A stretch of 9,039 bases of DNA from an uncultured Clostridium sp. (GTDB taxonomy: Bacteria > Bacillota_A > Clostridia > Lachnospirales > Lachnospiraceae), in assembly GCA_947174825.1 (NCBI GenBank), contig CAMWKN010000032.1, forward strand, positions 1 through 9,039, given 5' to 3'. Shown here piece after piece: positions 1 through 6,342 of this stretch. The notes beneath the pieces are model-generated. The model was not told where the DNA came from. It ran no database searches and saw nothing but the letters and a program-made list of their open reading frames with translations. Within the stretch, counting starts at the first letter, position 1, and each line of letters starts with the position of its first letter. A program made the position numbers and the translations under genes.

Positions 1-1326
1 ATTATAGGGACTTGGTGGAATCATGCCTGGGAGAAAAGAATTTCAGATACAAAAGTGGAGCAGTTACAGAAAATCTATGTTGGAAAAAATAGAAGCAGTG
101 TCATACAGATTTATCGAAAAAAACTGGGAAAGGCGTTGGGCATGCTGGGAATTATTTTATGCCTGTTATTGGTTTTGTTCTTGTGTTCCGATGGAGAGGA
201 GGAGAGAGTGGATGGACAAGACCGCATTAAAAGACAGGAACCGGGTGGAGCTATAGAGGAGGTAGAGTTGAAAACTCATATTGCAGGGCAGGAAGAGACG
301 GTGACGGTAGCGGTGGCTCCCCGTCAGTATACGGCAGAAGAATTACAGGCAGAATTTACCCGTGCCAGACAGTATGTTCTGCAAACTTATCTGGGAACAA
401 ATGATTCTCCAGATCAGATTCTTTATGATTTACAGCTGGAAACCGAATTGCCGGATAGTGCAGTTCAGTTGGAGTGGCAGACTGATTCTGCGCAGTTGAT
501 TGAAGGAGATGGCTCTGTTCATTGGGATCAGATTGAGCAGGAAACTGCAGTGGAAATTACAGCGATTTTACAATATGGAGAGGAGGAAGAAACTATGCCT
601 CTACAGCTGACTTTGTTGCCGCCGCAGCGCACGGTACAGGAGCAGTTGTGGAGATCTTGGGGGAAATCTCAGGAAATATTGGCGGAACAGACAGAAAGTG
701 AAAATTATCTGCAATTGCCGCGTTCTGTGGAAGGGGAGAGGGTGCAATATGAGGTACCGCATAGAGCAATGTGGAAATATGTGTTATTTGGTGCCAGTGT
801 AGGGATTTTTGTGATTCCCCTTTTGTTAGAAAGCCGGATCCGGCAGACAATTGTTAAAAGGGATCGAGAATTGCTAATGGATTACCCCGAGATGGTAGAG
901 CAGTATGTACTGCTTATTGGTGCAGGCATGACAATCAAAGGGGCTTGGATACGGATTGCCTCGGACTATTTATCCATGCGTCAGAAAGGGCAGCAGGAAT
1001 ATCGCTATGTATATGAGGAGATGTTAGTGACCATGAGAGAACTAGATAGTGGGATGAGTGAACTCAGAGCTTACGAGCTGTTTGGGAAAAGAACTGGTAT
1101 CTTATCTTATATGAAATTTAGTACCCTGCTGATGCAAAATCTTCGGAAAGGATCCGATGATTTGTTGCGGATTTTGGAATACGAAGCAGTTCATGCCTTT
1201 GGGCAGAGGAAAGAACATGCCAGAGCATTGGGAGAAGAAGTAGGGACGAAACTATTGATGCCAATGATGTTGATGCTGTTGGTGGTGCTCATGATGATAA
1301 TTTATGCGGCATTTCGGAGTATGTGA
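1..1326 (+). CDS. TadC-like pilus platform protein (T2SSF-related) with extracytoplasmic Ig-like insert, 5' partial
   Basis: Inner-membrane platform protein of a Tad/Flp pilus machine, probably the TadC partner of a TadB encoded off the left edge. The frame is open from base 1 with no stop. The first plausible start inside it, GTG at 55, lacks a good ribosome site, and the codons before it read as protein, so I treat the gene as cut at its 5' end; 441 residues are visible. Numbering from base 1: basic region then a membrane segment about 45-62; an acidic extracytoplasmic stretch about 64-250; a second membrane segment about 257-277; a T2SSF-like cytoplasmic helical region about 285-410 (MDYPEMVEQYVLLIGAG, then DSGMSELRAYE); a last membrane segment about 418-437. 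Residues about 140-206 (LP...W.tDS..LIEGDGSV..., then hydrophobic beta-type repeats) resemble an atrophied bacterial Ig-like domain. The family and operon role are confident; the Ig assignment is inference. Confidence 0.85.
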   Translation: MIGTWWNHAWEKRISDTKVEQLQKIYVGKNRSSVIQIYRKKLGKALGMLGIILCLLLVLFLCSDGEEERVDGQDRIKRQEPGGAIEEVELKTHIAGQEETVTVAVAPRQYTAEELQAEFTRARQYVLQTYLGTNDSPDQILYDLQLETELPDSAVQLEWQTDSAQLIEGDGSVHWDQIEQETAVEITAILQYGEEEETMPLQLTLLPPQRTVQEQLWRSWGKSQEILAEQTESENYLQLPRSVEGERVQYEVPHRAMWKYVLFGASVGIFVIPLLLESRIRQTIVKRDRELLMDYPEMVEQYVLLIGAGMTIKGAWIRIASDYLSMRQKGQQEYRYVYEEMLVTMRELDSGMSELRAYELFGKRTGILSYMKFSTLLMQNLRKGSDDLLRILEYEAVHAFGQRKEHARALGEEVGTKLLMPMMLMLLVVLMMIIYAAFRSM

Positions 1327-1358
1327 CTAAGGCGAATAGAAATGGGAGGTTATACGAT

Positions 1359-1559
1359 ATGAAAGATAAAATACGAGAGTTTTGGGAAGAGGAGTCAGGG
1401 ATTGGTGTGGTTGAGATAATACTAATCTTAGTAATATTAATTATGTTGGTGGTGATATTCCGGACACAGATAACAGCTATTGTTACGAATGCGTTTGATA
1501 AAATTAACAGCGGGGCGAATACGATTAATTCCAACATAAGTATAGGTAAAGACAAGTGA
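1359..1559 (+). CDS. Flp1-type type IVb pilin precursor
   Basis: Predicted 66-residue structural subunit of the Tad pilus. A short charged leader (MKDKIREFWEEESG) is followed by the cleavage pattern SG|IGVVE, so the mature protein would begin at Ile15 with Glu at mature position +5, the hallmark of prepilin-peptidase substrates. A hydrophobic helix (EIILILVILIMLVVIF) follows, then a short amphipathic tail rich in Asn and Ile, as in Flp pilins. I chose ATG 1359 because GGGAGG lies at 1344-1349, nine bases upstream. A GTG at 1323 in the same frame would overlap the previous stop and add 12 residues to the leader, but it is less well supported. The gene sits 32 nt after the TadC-like gene, and its TGA overlaps the GTG of the next gene. 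The prepilin peptidase at 4263 is the likely processing enzyme. Confidence 0.9.
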   Translation: MKDKIREFWEEESGIGVVEIILILVILIMLVVIFRTQITAIVTNAFDKINSGANTINSNISIGKDK

Positions 1560-3190
1560 TAGGTAGGATGTACTATCATGTCCTCTGGAAAAGTAATGGA
1601 AGTATTACGGTATTTCTGACATTAGTTTTTGGGTTAACAATAGCCTTGATTACAGCTACATTCGAGAATGTACGATTTCTAACTGTGGATGCTTATCTTT
1701 GTTCTGCAGCAGATAATGCAGCAATGTCAGTATTTGGTGACTATAATCAGGAACTATATCAGGAATATGGATTATTCGGATATGGGGGGTATGATGGGCA
1801 TGGAGTGACGGAATTATCAGATGCTTTTTCGAGGGCAATATCTGCAAACATACAGACAGAAGCAGAGAAAATTGATTTCGGAAATGGAGGAATCCTGGGG
1901 AATCCATCTGAGGGATATACTTCACTGTATCGACTGTGTAACATAAAAGCTGCTCTTGATGATGTGGAAGATCTTACGGAAGAGACTGTGTTTTATGAAC
2001 AGATAGAAGCCTATTTGGGAACTCGCATTGTAACAGATCTGACGGAAAAAATCACAGGTAGTTATCGAGATATATCAGCGGTAGATCAAGGGAAATCTTT
2101 AAAGGAAAATTTGGATATGACCAGTGAATATGAGCGAGGGAAGTATGAGATTCCAGAGACGGATGAAAAGGAGACGGAGGTGTCACCTGCGCCAGAGGCT
2201 TCTTCTGCCCCCAGCCATGCAGGGGGAAATCCGCTGGAAACCTTTCAGAAATTGCTACGAGATGGCGTGTTGGAGCTGGTTTGTGATTCTGGTGATTTAT
2301 CGTCAGAAAACATTGCCAGAGTATATAGCCAGCAAAAGCAGGACAAGAATCTTTCGACAGACGATACCCAGAAGATGGGGACAGCAGAACTTTTAAAAAA
2401 TCTGTTAGCAGGTCAAGAGGATTTATTTGCGGATGGAATCTTGGATACATCAGAGAAACAGGCAAAACTGATTTGTTATGCACAGCATGTATTTCCGTAT
2501 TATGTGGAATCTGGCAAACAGCATTTTCGTTATGGACTGGAATATTTGGTTTCTGGATCACAGCAGGAAAGGGACAATCTGCAGGGAATTATCAGTCGTT
2601 TACTTGTCATTAGAACCGTGTTGAATTTTGCTTATGTACATACGGACGCAGCTTTGCAGACAGAGAGTTTAACAACTGCAACGGAAATTGCTGGAGCGCT
2701 GGGGTTGCCGGTTCTGATTACAGCAATACAGCAGACGATATTGTTAATTTTGTCACTGGAGGAGAGCCTCGTTGATATTACGGCTTTGTTAGCGGGAAAG
2801 TCCGTGCCAGTATGGAAAAATGCGGCTAATTTTCAAATGACATATCCGGAGATATGCAGCGTAAATAAGGTACTGTTTCAGGCAAAAGCAGAAAAATACC
2901 CGAAAAGTGGCAAGACATGGCGTGAAGGCAGTCTGGATTATCAACAATATCTTTGGTTATTTTTGATGATGGTGCCAGAGAAATCACTGCGCCTTAGGAT
3001 CTTCGATTTGATTCAGGATGATTTGCAGGCACGTTATAATGCTACATTTTCTCTGGAACAGTGTGTGAGTGGAATGCAGTACCAAATTCAATATCAAATG
3101 CCATTTTTGTGGAGTGGTTTTTTGCCAAAGGGGCAAAAGCGTGGCATGGTGGGCAAGAGCTTTGTCGGTCAATATCGTTATCGATCATAA
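1556..3190 (+). CDS. DUF5702 domain membrane-anchored Tad-locus protein
   Basis: A 544-residue protein of the DUF5702 type found in clostridial Tad operons; its exact role is unknown. An N-terminal membrane anchor at about 16-37 carries the signature NGSITVFLTLVFGL. The rest should lie outside the membrane. There is an acidic, low-complexity Pro/Ala/Ser/Glu linker at about 198-226 and a hydrophobic helical region at about 345-415 (LLVIRTVLNFAYVHTD, then a Leu/Ile-rich stretch). The SITV sequence matches the SITVEA motif of the pseudopilins downstream but has Phe instead of Glu at the fifth position. I took GTG 1556, which overlaps the pilin stop (GTGA) and suggests translational coupling; weak AGG at 1544-1546. 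ATG 1568 (residue 5) is an alternative, but its AGG motif is too close. Family call confident, function not. Confidence 0.85.
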   Translation: MIGRMYYHVLWKSNGSITVFLTLVFGLTIALITATFENVRFLTVDAYLCSAADNAAMSVFGDYNQELYQEYGLFGYGGYDGHGVTELSDAFSRAISANIQTEAEKIDFGNGGILGNPSEGYTSLYRLCNIKAALDDVEDLTEETVFYEQIEAYLGTRIVTDLTEKITGSYRDISAVDQGKSLKENLDMTSEYERGKYEIPETDEKETEVSPAPEASSAPSHAGGNPLETFQKLLRDGVLELVCDSGDLSSENIARVYSQQKQDKNLSTDDTQKMGTAELLKNLLAGQEDLFADGILDTSEKQAKLICYAQHVFPYYVESGKQHFRYGLEYLVSGSQQERDNLQGIISRLLVIRTVLNFAYVHTDAALQTESLTTATEIAGALGLPVLITAIQQTILLILSLEESLVDITALLAGKSVPVWKNAANFQMTYPEICSVNKVLFQAKAEKYPKSGKTWREGSLDYQQYLWLFLMMVPEKSLRLRIFDLIQDDLQARYNATFSLEQCVSGMQYQIQYQMPFLWSGFLPKGQKRGMVGKSFVGQYRYRS

Positions 3191-3239
3191 GAAGTCTTTG
3201 AAAAAATTTTTATGCTTGATATCAGAAAACATAACTTAC

Positions 3240-3379
3240 TCCGTGGAAACTAAATAGGACATCCTCTGTCTAAAAATCTTGTTTGTCATTTACTTGCCAA
3301 CCATTACATTTAGTTAATCGCAGAGGTGCTCCCCAGTACTTATACATAGATAGAGGAGGTTCTATTTAGTTTTCATGGG
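3240..3379 (+). repeat. Long imperfect inverted repeat / hairpin (33-nt arms, 74-nt loop)
   Basis: The left arm 3240-3272 pairs with the right arm 3347-3379. Taken as + strand RNA, 32 of 33 positions pair. The only mismatch is A3261 opposite G3358. Five pairs are G-U (3240-3379, 3243-3376, 3246-3373, 3258-3361, 3268-3351). On the other strand these would be A-C mismatches, so the structure fits + strand RNA best. The core of the left arm is AAACTAAATAGGAC and of the right arm GTTCTATTTAGTTTTC. The 74-nt loop (3273-3346) contains ATTTAGTT (3308-3315) and CAGAGG (3321-3326), each complementary to part of the left arm (3248-3255 and 3263-3268), so alternative folds are possible. No obvious target-site duplication flanks it. 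It could be a structured mRNA element or processing site, or a MITE-like insertion. Confidence 0.8.
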
Positions 3380-3440
3380 TGTTTGTTTCGGATGGGAGAT
3401 AGAAAATGGTTTTCACTGCGGGAGTTTAAATGTTAGATAG
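3375..3440 (+). CDS. Possible 21-codon leader ORF (weak)
   Basis: An ATG at 3375 opens a short frame (MGVCFGWEIENGFHCGSLNVR, stop TAG 3438-3440) 30 nt before the TadE-like gene. It is listed only because a strong Shine-Dalgarno-like AGAGGAGG at 3352-3359 has no other nearby start; the spacing of 15 nt is longer than usual. The Shine-Dalgarno sequence and the start codon both lie inside the right arm of the hairpin, so translation would depend on the hairpin being open. The peptide resembles no family I know. It may be chance. Confidence 0.15.
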   Translation: MGVCFGWEIENGFHCGSLNVR

Positions 3441-3470
3441 TGCTGAAAAGAGTAGATAGGGGTTTGTAAT

Positions 3471-4166
3471 ATGGATCAGAGAGACAAAAATAAATTAAAA
3501 GCATCCATAACAGTAGAGGCGTCCTTGGTGGTGCCGATTTTCTTCCTAAGTGGCTTTGCATTTATGTATTTATTTGAATGTCTGGTGATGCAAAATAATT
3601 TGCAGGATCAGCTGGGCAAGCTGGCAGAGAATTATGCTTTTTATGGGGTGCAGACACCTTATGTTTGGACAAAAGATGGAGCGATCAGGCAAGTGAAATG
3701 GAATATAGAAAATGGAAGGGGATACTGTGATTCAGAGATAGAACATTCCATTCCCGGGCTACCCACCGGACTGTTACAGTTGCGTTTGTATCAGAGAGTA
3801 CAGGTTCATGATTATACAGGGAAATCTATGGTACCAGAAGATGCGGTTGGAGATGATGAATATATTTATATTGCAGAAAATGGTACGGTATACCATACGG
3901 ATATTGCTTGTACTTATCTTCGGTTGGGAATACAGTCTGTTGGGAGTAATGATGTGGATACATTGAGGAATCAGTCTGGCGGCAAATATAAGGCATGCGA
4001 ATCTTGTATGGGAGAACAGTCTGCGGCTGATTATTCTTTTGTGTATATTACACCATATGGTGCCAGATATCATCGGACCAAGGATTGTTCCGGTTTGCGA
4101 AGGACAGTCAGGCGGGTGTTACGATCTGCCGTACCTGGTCTTCCTCCATGTAGTAAGTGCGGCTAA
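3471..4166 (+). CDS. TadE-like pseudopilin with two tandem C-terminal Cys/His (zinc-binding-like) modules
   Basis: A 231-residue membrane-anchored pseudopilin-like component of the Tad apparatus. After a short basic N-terminus comes KASITVEASLVVPIFFLSG (about 10-28), the TadE-type motif, in which A|SITVE places Glu at +5 of a possible prepilin-peptidase site, followed by a membrane helix to about residue 36. The rest should be extracytoplasmic. The C-terminal 100 residues hold two related modules. Module 1 spans about 131-179, with Tyr141-His142, Cys147, Leu150, Cys176 and Cys179. Module 2 spans about 191-230, with Tyr200-His201, Cys206, Leu209, Cys227 and Cys230. Both follow YI-x4-G-x2-YH-x4-C-x2-L, then a variable stretch, then C-x2-C, like the small metal-binding tails (YH...C..L...PC..C) known on some exported Firmicute nucleases. 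Metal binding is inferred. The start is ATG 3471, with GGGG at 3459-3462 upstream. It is the first gene after the hairpin spacer. Confidence 0.82.
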   Translation: MDQRDKNKLKASITVEASLVVPIFFLSGFAFMYLFECLVMQNNLQDQLGKLAENYAFYGVQTPYVWTKDGAIRQVKWNIENGRGYCDSEIEHSIPGLPTGLLQLRLYQRVQVHDYTGKSMVPEDAVGDDEYIYIAENGTVYHTDIACTYLRLGIQSVGSNDVDTLRNQSGGKYKACESCMGEQSAADYSFVYITPYGARYHRTKDCSGLRRTVRRVLRSAVPGLPPCSKCG

Positions 4167-4262
4167 AGTTTTGGGAGCAGTGATTGCAAGATTATTTGTC
4201 TGCTGGAATCTACGAGATGGATATTATGAACACAAATTTTATACTAGACAAGGAGGAGAGAT

Positions 4263-4679
4263 ATGGATAGTATTTCTATTGTTTTGTTGCTTGGATTATT
4301 GGTCTGTTCATGGGAAGATGTGAGATCGTATATGGTTTCATTACCCTTTGTTATTATTTGGACTGGTTTGTTGTGCGGTATGCAGATTTATCAAGGAAAC
4401 ATGGATCTTGTTTTAATGATTACTCCGGTAGCGATTATAGGAATTACAACAATAGTATGTCACTTGTCAAAAGGAGGAATCGGCTTAGGAGATGGTTTTT
4501 TATTTGCGATGGCAGTAATGGGACTTGGTGTGGCACAAGGCTTACAGATGTTTTTCTATTGTCTGACAGGGGCTTTTTGTGCAGCAGTAATTGTGTTAGT
4601 GTTTTTTTCTGGGAAAAAAGATAGCAGGATTCCGTTAGCACCTTTTATTTTCGGGGGCAGCCTTTTGGCAATTTTGTAG
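4263..4679 (+). CDS. A24-family prepilin peptidase (TadV/CpaA type)
   Basis: A 138-residue polytopic membrane aspartyl protease that removes the leader of the Flp pilin and probably of the TadE-like pseudopilins. The two catalytic aspartates of the family are visible: Asp19 in WEDVRS, at the end of the first membrane helix, and Asp77 in the GxGD motif GGIGLGDG (71-78). The C-terminal IPLAPFIFGG (about 123-132) is also typical. It is small, like TadV/CpaA, and lacks the N-terminal methyltransferase domain and cysteine cluster of PilD-type enzymes, so N-methylation of the mature pilin is not expected from this protein. The start is ATG 4263, with an excellent AAGGAGGAG at 4250-4258. It lies between the two TadE-like genes in the same operon. 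Confidence 0.93.
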   Translation: MDSISIVLLLGLLVCSWEDVRSYMVSLPFVIIWTGLLCGMQIYQGNMDLVLMITPVAIIGITTIVCHLSKGGIGLGDGFLFAMAVMGLGVAQGLQMFFYCLTGAFCAAVIVLVFFSGKKDSRIPLAPFIFGGSLLAIL

Positions 4680-4680
4680 C

Positions 4681-4705
4681 ATCAAAAAGATAAATATCTT
4701 TTGAT
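4681..4705 (+). repeat. Short A/T-rich hairpin after the prepilin peptidase gene
   Basis: ATCAAAA(A)GAT at 4681-4691 pairs with ATCTTTTGAT at 4696-4705. This gives a 10-bp stem with one bulged A (among 4684-4688) and a 4-nt loop. It begins two bases after the peptidase stop codon and is not followed by a T-run, so it is not a canonical terminator. It could slow 3' exonucleases or separate expression of the two genes. A perfect 12-nt palindrome, ATATCATGATAT, follows at 4710-4721. Confidence 0.5.
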
Positions 4706-4744
4706 CCCAATATCATGATATATGCAATAGGGGGAATTAAAAAA

Positions 4745-5278
4745 ATGATACAAAAGCAACATATAAAATCAAATCTAAAGTTAAAAAAATTTATGGCAGC
4801 AACATATCAAATGAATTTTTCATTTGCAAAAATATGGCAGTGGAGATATGGAAAAAGAGGCCGGGTAACGGCTAGTTATACTGTGGAGGCTGCATTTATT
4901 ATTCCCATAATTCTGGGTATATTTTTTACACTGTTGTATTTATTGTATTATGAGCATGATAAAGCGCTGCTCTATGCAAATATGAAACAGGAAGTTATTT
5001 GTCTGGCAAAAGATCAAAGGAATATACCGGATGATATTGAGTGGAGGAAACAGTTACAAAAAAATTTATGGATGGCAAAGGTAGATAGTGGTAGTGTCTC
5101 ACAAACAGTAATGCAGGTTAAGGGATCTGGCAGGGCACAGATGAATTTGCAAATTCCGGTAATGGAATATTTTCTGAATCGGCAGCAGACGATACAATGG
5201 TCGTATCATTATGACCGCTGGCAGCCAGAGCAGATTCTTCGGCAAAAGGATACCGTAGTAAGGAAAAAGGAGAAGTAG
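4745..5278 (+). CDS. TadE-like pseudopilin (second copy)
   Basis: A 177-residue TadE-type membrane-anchored protein, probably a minor pseudopilin or assembly factor of the pilus. It has an unusually long basic N-terminal region (about 40 residues, rich in Lys and Arg), then TASYTVEAAFIIPIILG, where A|SYTVE again places Glu48 at +5 of a possible cleavage site, followed by a membrane helix to about residue 68. The remainder, about 110 residues, is predicted to lie outside the membrane and lacks the Cys/His modules of the first TadE-like protein. I chose ATG 4745 because AGGGGG at 4729-4734 is well placed. The in-frame ATG at 4715 would add 10 residues but has no ribosome site and lies in a palindrome. 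The stop is one base before the start of the next gene, so the two are probably translated together. Confidence 0.82.
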   Translation: MIQKQHIKSNLKLKKFMAATYQMNFSFAKIWQWRYGKRGRVTASYTVEAAFIIPIILGIFFTLLYLLYYEHDKALLYANMKQEVICLAKDQRNIPDDIEWRKQLQKNLWMAKVDSGSVSQTVMQVKGSGRAQMNLQIPVMEYFLNRQQTIQWSYHYDRWQPEQILRQKDTVVRKKEK

Positions 5279-5279
5279 C

Positions 5280-6260
5280 ATGGAATTACAATGGGAGGAC
5301 GGACGACAAGAGCTGTCTTATTTGATAGATGAGAAAGAGGGAGAGCGTTCTGTTGCACTGAAAATGATGGAGCATAACCAGATTGAGGGATTATTGCCCA
5401 TACACCGACAGTATATTGATGAACAGATCCAGCTGATTTATGAAGTTTATGGATATCATAGTTTACAGGAGATTTTGGAGAAGCAAACTGTTTCGGTGTC
5501 AAGAGCCTGTCGGTTTTTGCGGCAGATTTTAGATGTTTTATTAGAGAGTGAGACATTTTTTCTCAATATGCAGGAGTATTGTTTTGATCCCAAATTTATT
5601 TATTTGGATCGTAACAAGCAACAGATTTATTTATGTTACATGCCTGGAAGTAATCAGGATCCTCATTCTGGAATGCGGTCATTGTTTGAGATCGTCATGG
5701 AGCATCTGGATCATCGAAATAAACAGGAAATAGAATGGTTTTACGGATTATACGATATGCATTGCGCAGAAGAAATCACTTTTGTGGAGTTACGGGAGCA
5801 TTTGGAGCGATGTAGTAGAAATACAGGACAGGATTTGCAAGAATGTGGAAATATCCGAACTGAGAAAGAGATATCGAAAAGAAAAGATGGAAGCGATACA
5901 AAGAAGCAGCTGTTGGAAGATACGGGAAGCTTTTGTTTGAAGCGATGTGAGCAACGGAAATTATGGAAGAAAAAAGTAGGAATGGCTTCTGTTTTACCGG
6001 AACAATTTGTATTATGTGAGGGTCGCTATGCGGTGGGAAGGCGACAGGATCAAAAAATGCAGTTATTACCACAGCAGATCAGCAGGGAACATGCCTTGTT
6101 GGAGGTGGAGCAGGGGCAGATTTATCTGACAGACCAGGGATCTGCCAATGGTACTTATATTAATGACAGAAAAATATCCGCACATGTAAAAACTCGTTTA
6201 AAGGTAGGTGATGTAATTACATTTGCGGACATTTCTTATCAGTTAAGTCATAAAATTTAG
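5280..6260 (+). CDS. DUF6382 + FHA domain protein (phosphothreonine-reader, Tad operon)
   Basis: A 326-residue predicted cytoplasmic protein with no membrane segment. Residues about 1-180 match the DUF6382 type found with FHA domains in clostridial Tad loci (hydrophobic/aromatic core; FFLNMQEYCFDPKFIYLD, LCYMPG). A charged linker spans about 185-235. A C-terminal FHA domain spans about 242-323 with the expected phosphopeptide-binding residues: Gly253-Arg254 (AVGRR), Ser268-Arg269-x-His271 (ISREHALLE) and Asn290-Gly291-Thr292 (SANGTYIN). FHA domains bind phosphothreonine peptides, so this protein probably links pilus assembly or its ATPase to a Ser/Thr kinase, though no kinase is in the window. 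The start is ATG 5280 with AAAAAGGAG upstream; it lies one base after the TadE-like stop and is the last gene of the operon here. Confidence 0.88.
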   Translation: MELQWEDGRQELSYLIDEKEGERSVALKMMEHNQIEGLLPIHRQYIDEQIQLIYEVYGYHSLQEILEKQTVSVSRACRFLRQILDVLLESETFFLNMQEYCFDPKFIYLDRNKQQIYLCYMPGSNQDPHSGMRSLFEIVMEHLDHRNKQEIEWFYGLYDMHCAEEITFVELREHLERCSRNTGQDLQECGNIRTEKEISKRKDGSDTKKQLLEDTGSFCLKRCEQRKLWKKKVGMASVLPEQFVLCEGRYAVGRRQDQKMQLLPQQISREHALLEVEQGQIYLTDQGSANGTYINDRKISAHVKTRLKVGDVITFADISYQLSHKI

Positions 6261-6342
6261 TCTATACTGTAGGTTGGTGGCGCATAGCACAGATGGGATG
6301 AAACAGAAACATATACCGTTTAACTGTCCATTATTCGATGTT
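6261..6342. other. Short convergent intergenic region, no clear terminator
   Basis: These 82 bases separate the convergent ends of the pilus operon and the GH31 gene. I looked for a GC-rich stem followed by a T-run on either strand and found only weak hairpins (such as GTGgC...GCAC near 6277-6290) without a T-run. Termination may be Rho-dependent or by a structure I could not recognise. Confidence 0.5.

Larger units (their letters stand above)
3191..3470 (+). other. 280-nt spacer within the pilus operon
   Basis: The longest non-coding gap inside the Tad operon; the other gaps are between -4 and about 96 nt. It is occupied mainly by the hairpin at 3240-3379. Stop codons occur in all three + frames and no sizeable conserved-looking protein is encoded. 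A Shine-Dalgarno-like AGAGGAGG lies in the right arm of the hairpin (3352-3359). The ribosome site for the next gene is GATAGGGG at about 3455-3462. No Rho-independent terminator with a T-run was seen. A weak promoter-like pair (TTGTCA at 3283, TACATT at 3305, 16-nt spacer) lies in the loop but is not convincing. Confidence 0.7.

Noticed and set aside
23..256. A 77-codon + strand frame starting at ATG 23
   Set aside because: It overlaps the TadC-like frame, which is open from base 1 and encodes a proper membrane segment here; this frame is an out-of-frame shadow.
2052..2561. A 169-codon open frame on the minus strand inside the DUF5702 gene
   Set aside because: It is antisense to a well-supported coding gene, shows no recognisable domain, and lies in a stretch where the sense frame has clear protein features.
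3283..3310. Promoter-like TTGTCA-16-TACATT in the hairpin loop
   Set aside because: The -10 matches only four of six bases with non-ideal spacing, which is expected by chance in A/T-rich spacer DNA.
3240..3379. Interpretation of the long hairpin as a Rho-independent terminator
   Set aside because: The stem is far longer than a terminator, A/T-rich, has a 74-nt loop, and the right arm is followed by GTGTTTG rather than a T-run.
4217..4270. A 17-codon frame (ATG 4217) in the gap before the peptidase
   Set aside because: No ribosome site ahead of it and it overlaps the peptidase start; the AAGGAGGAG there serves ATG 4263.
4039..4323. A 94-codon + strand frame bridging the TadE-like and prepilin peptidase genes
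   Set aside because: Both flanking genes have clear motifs (paired Cys/His modules; catalytic Asp motifs) in other frames, and this frame has no supporting domain or ribosome site.
6261..6342. A bidirectional terminator between the convergent operons
   Set aside because: Only weak, short stems without a T-run on either strand could be found.
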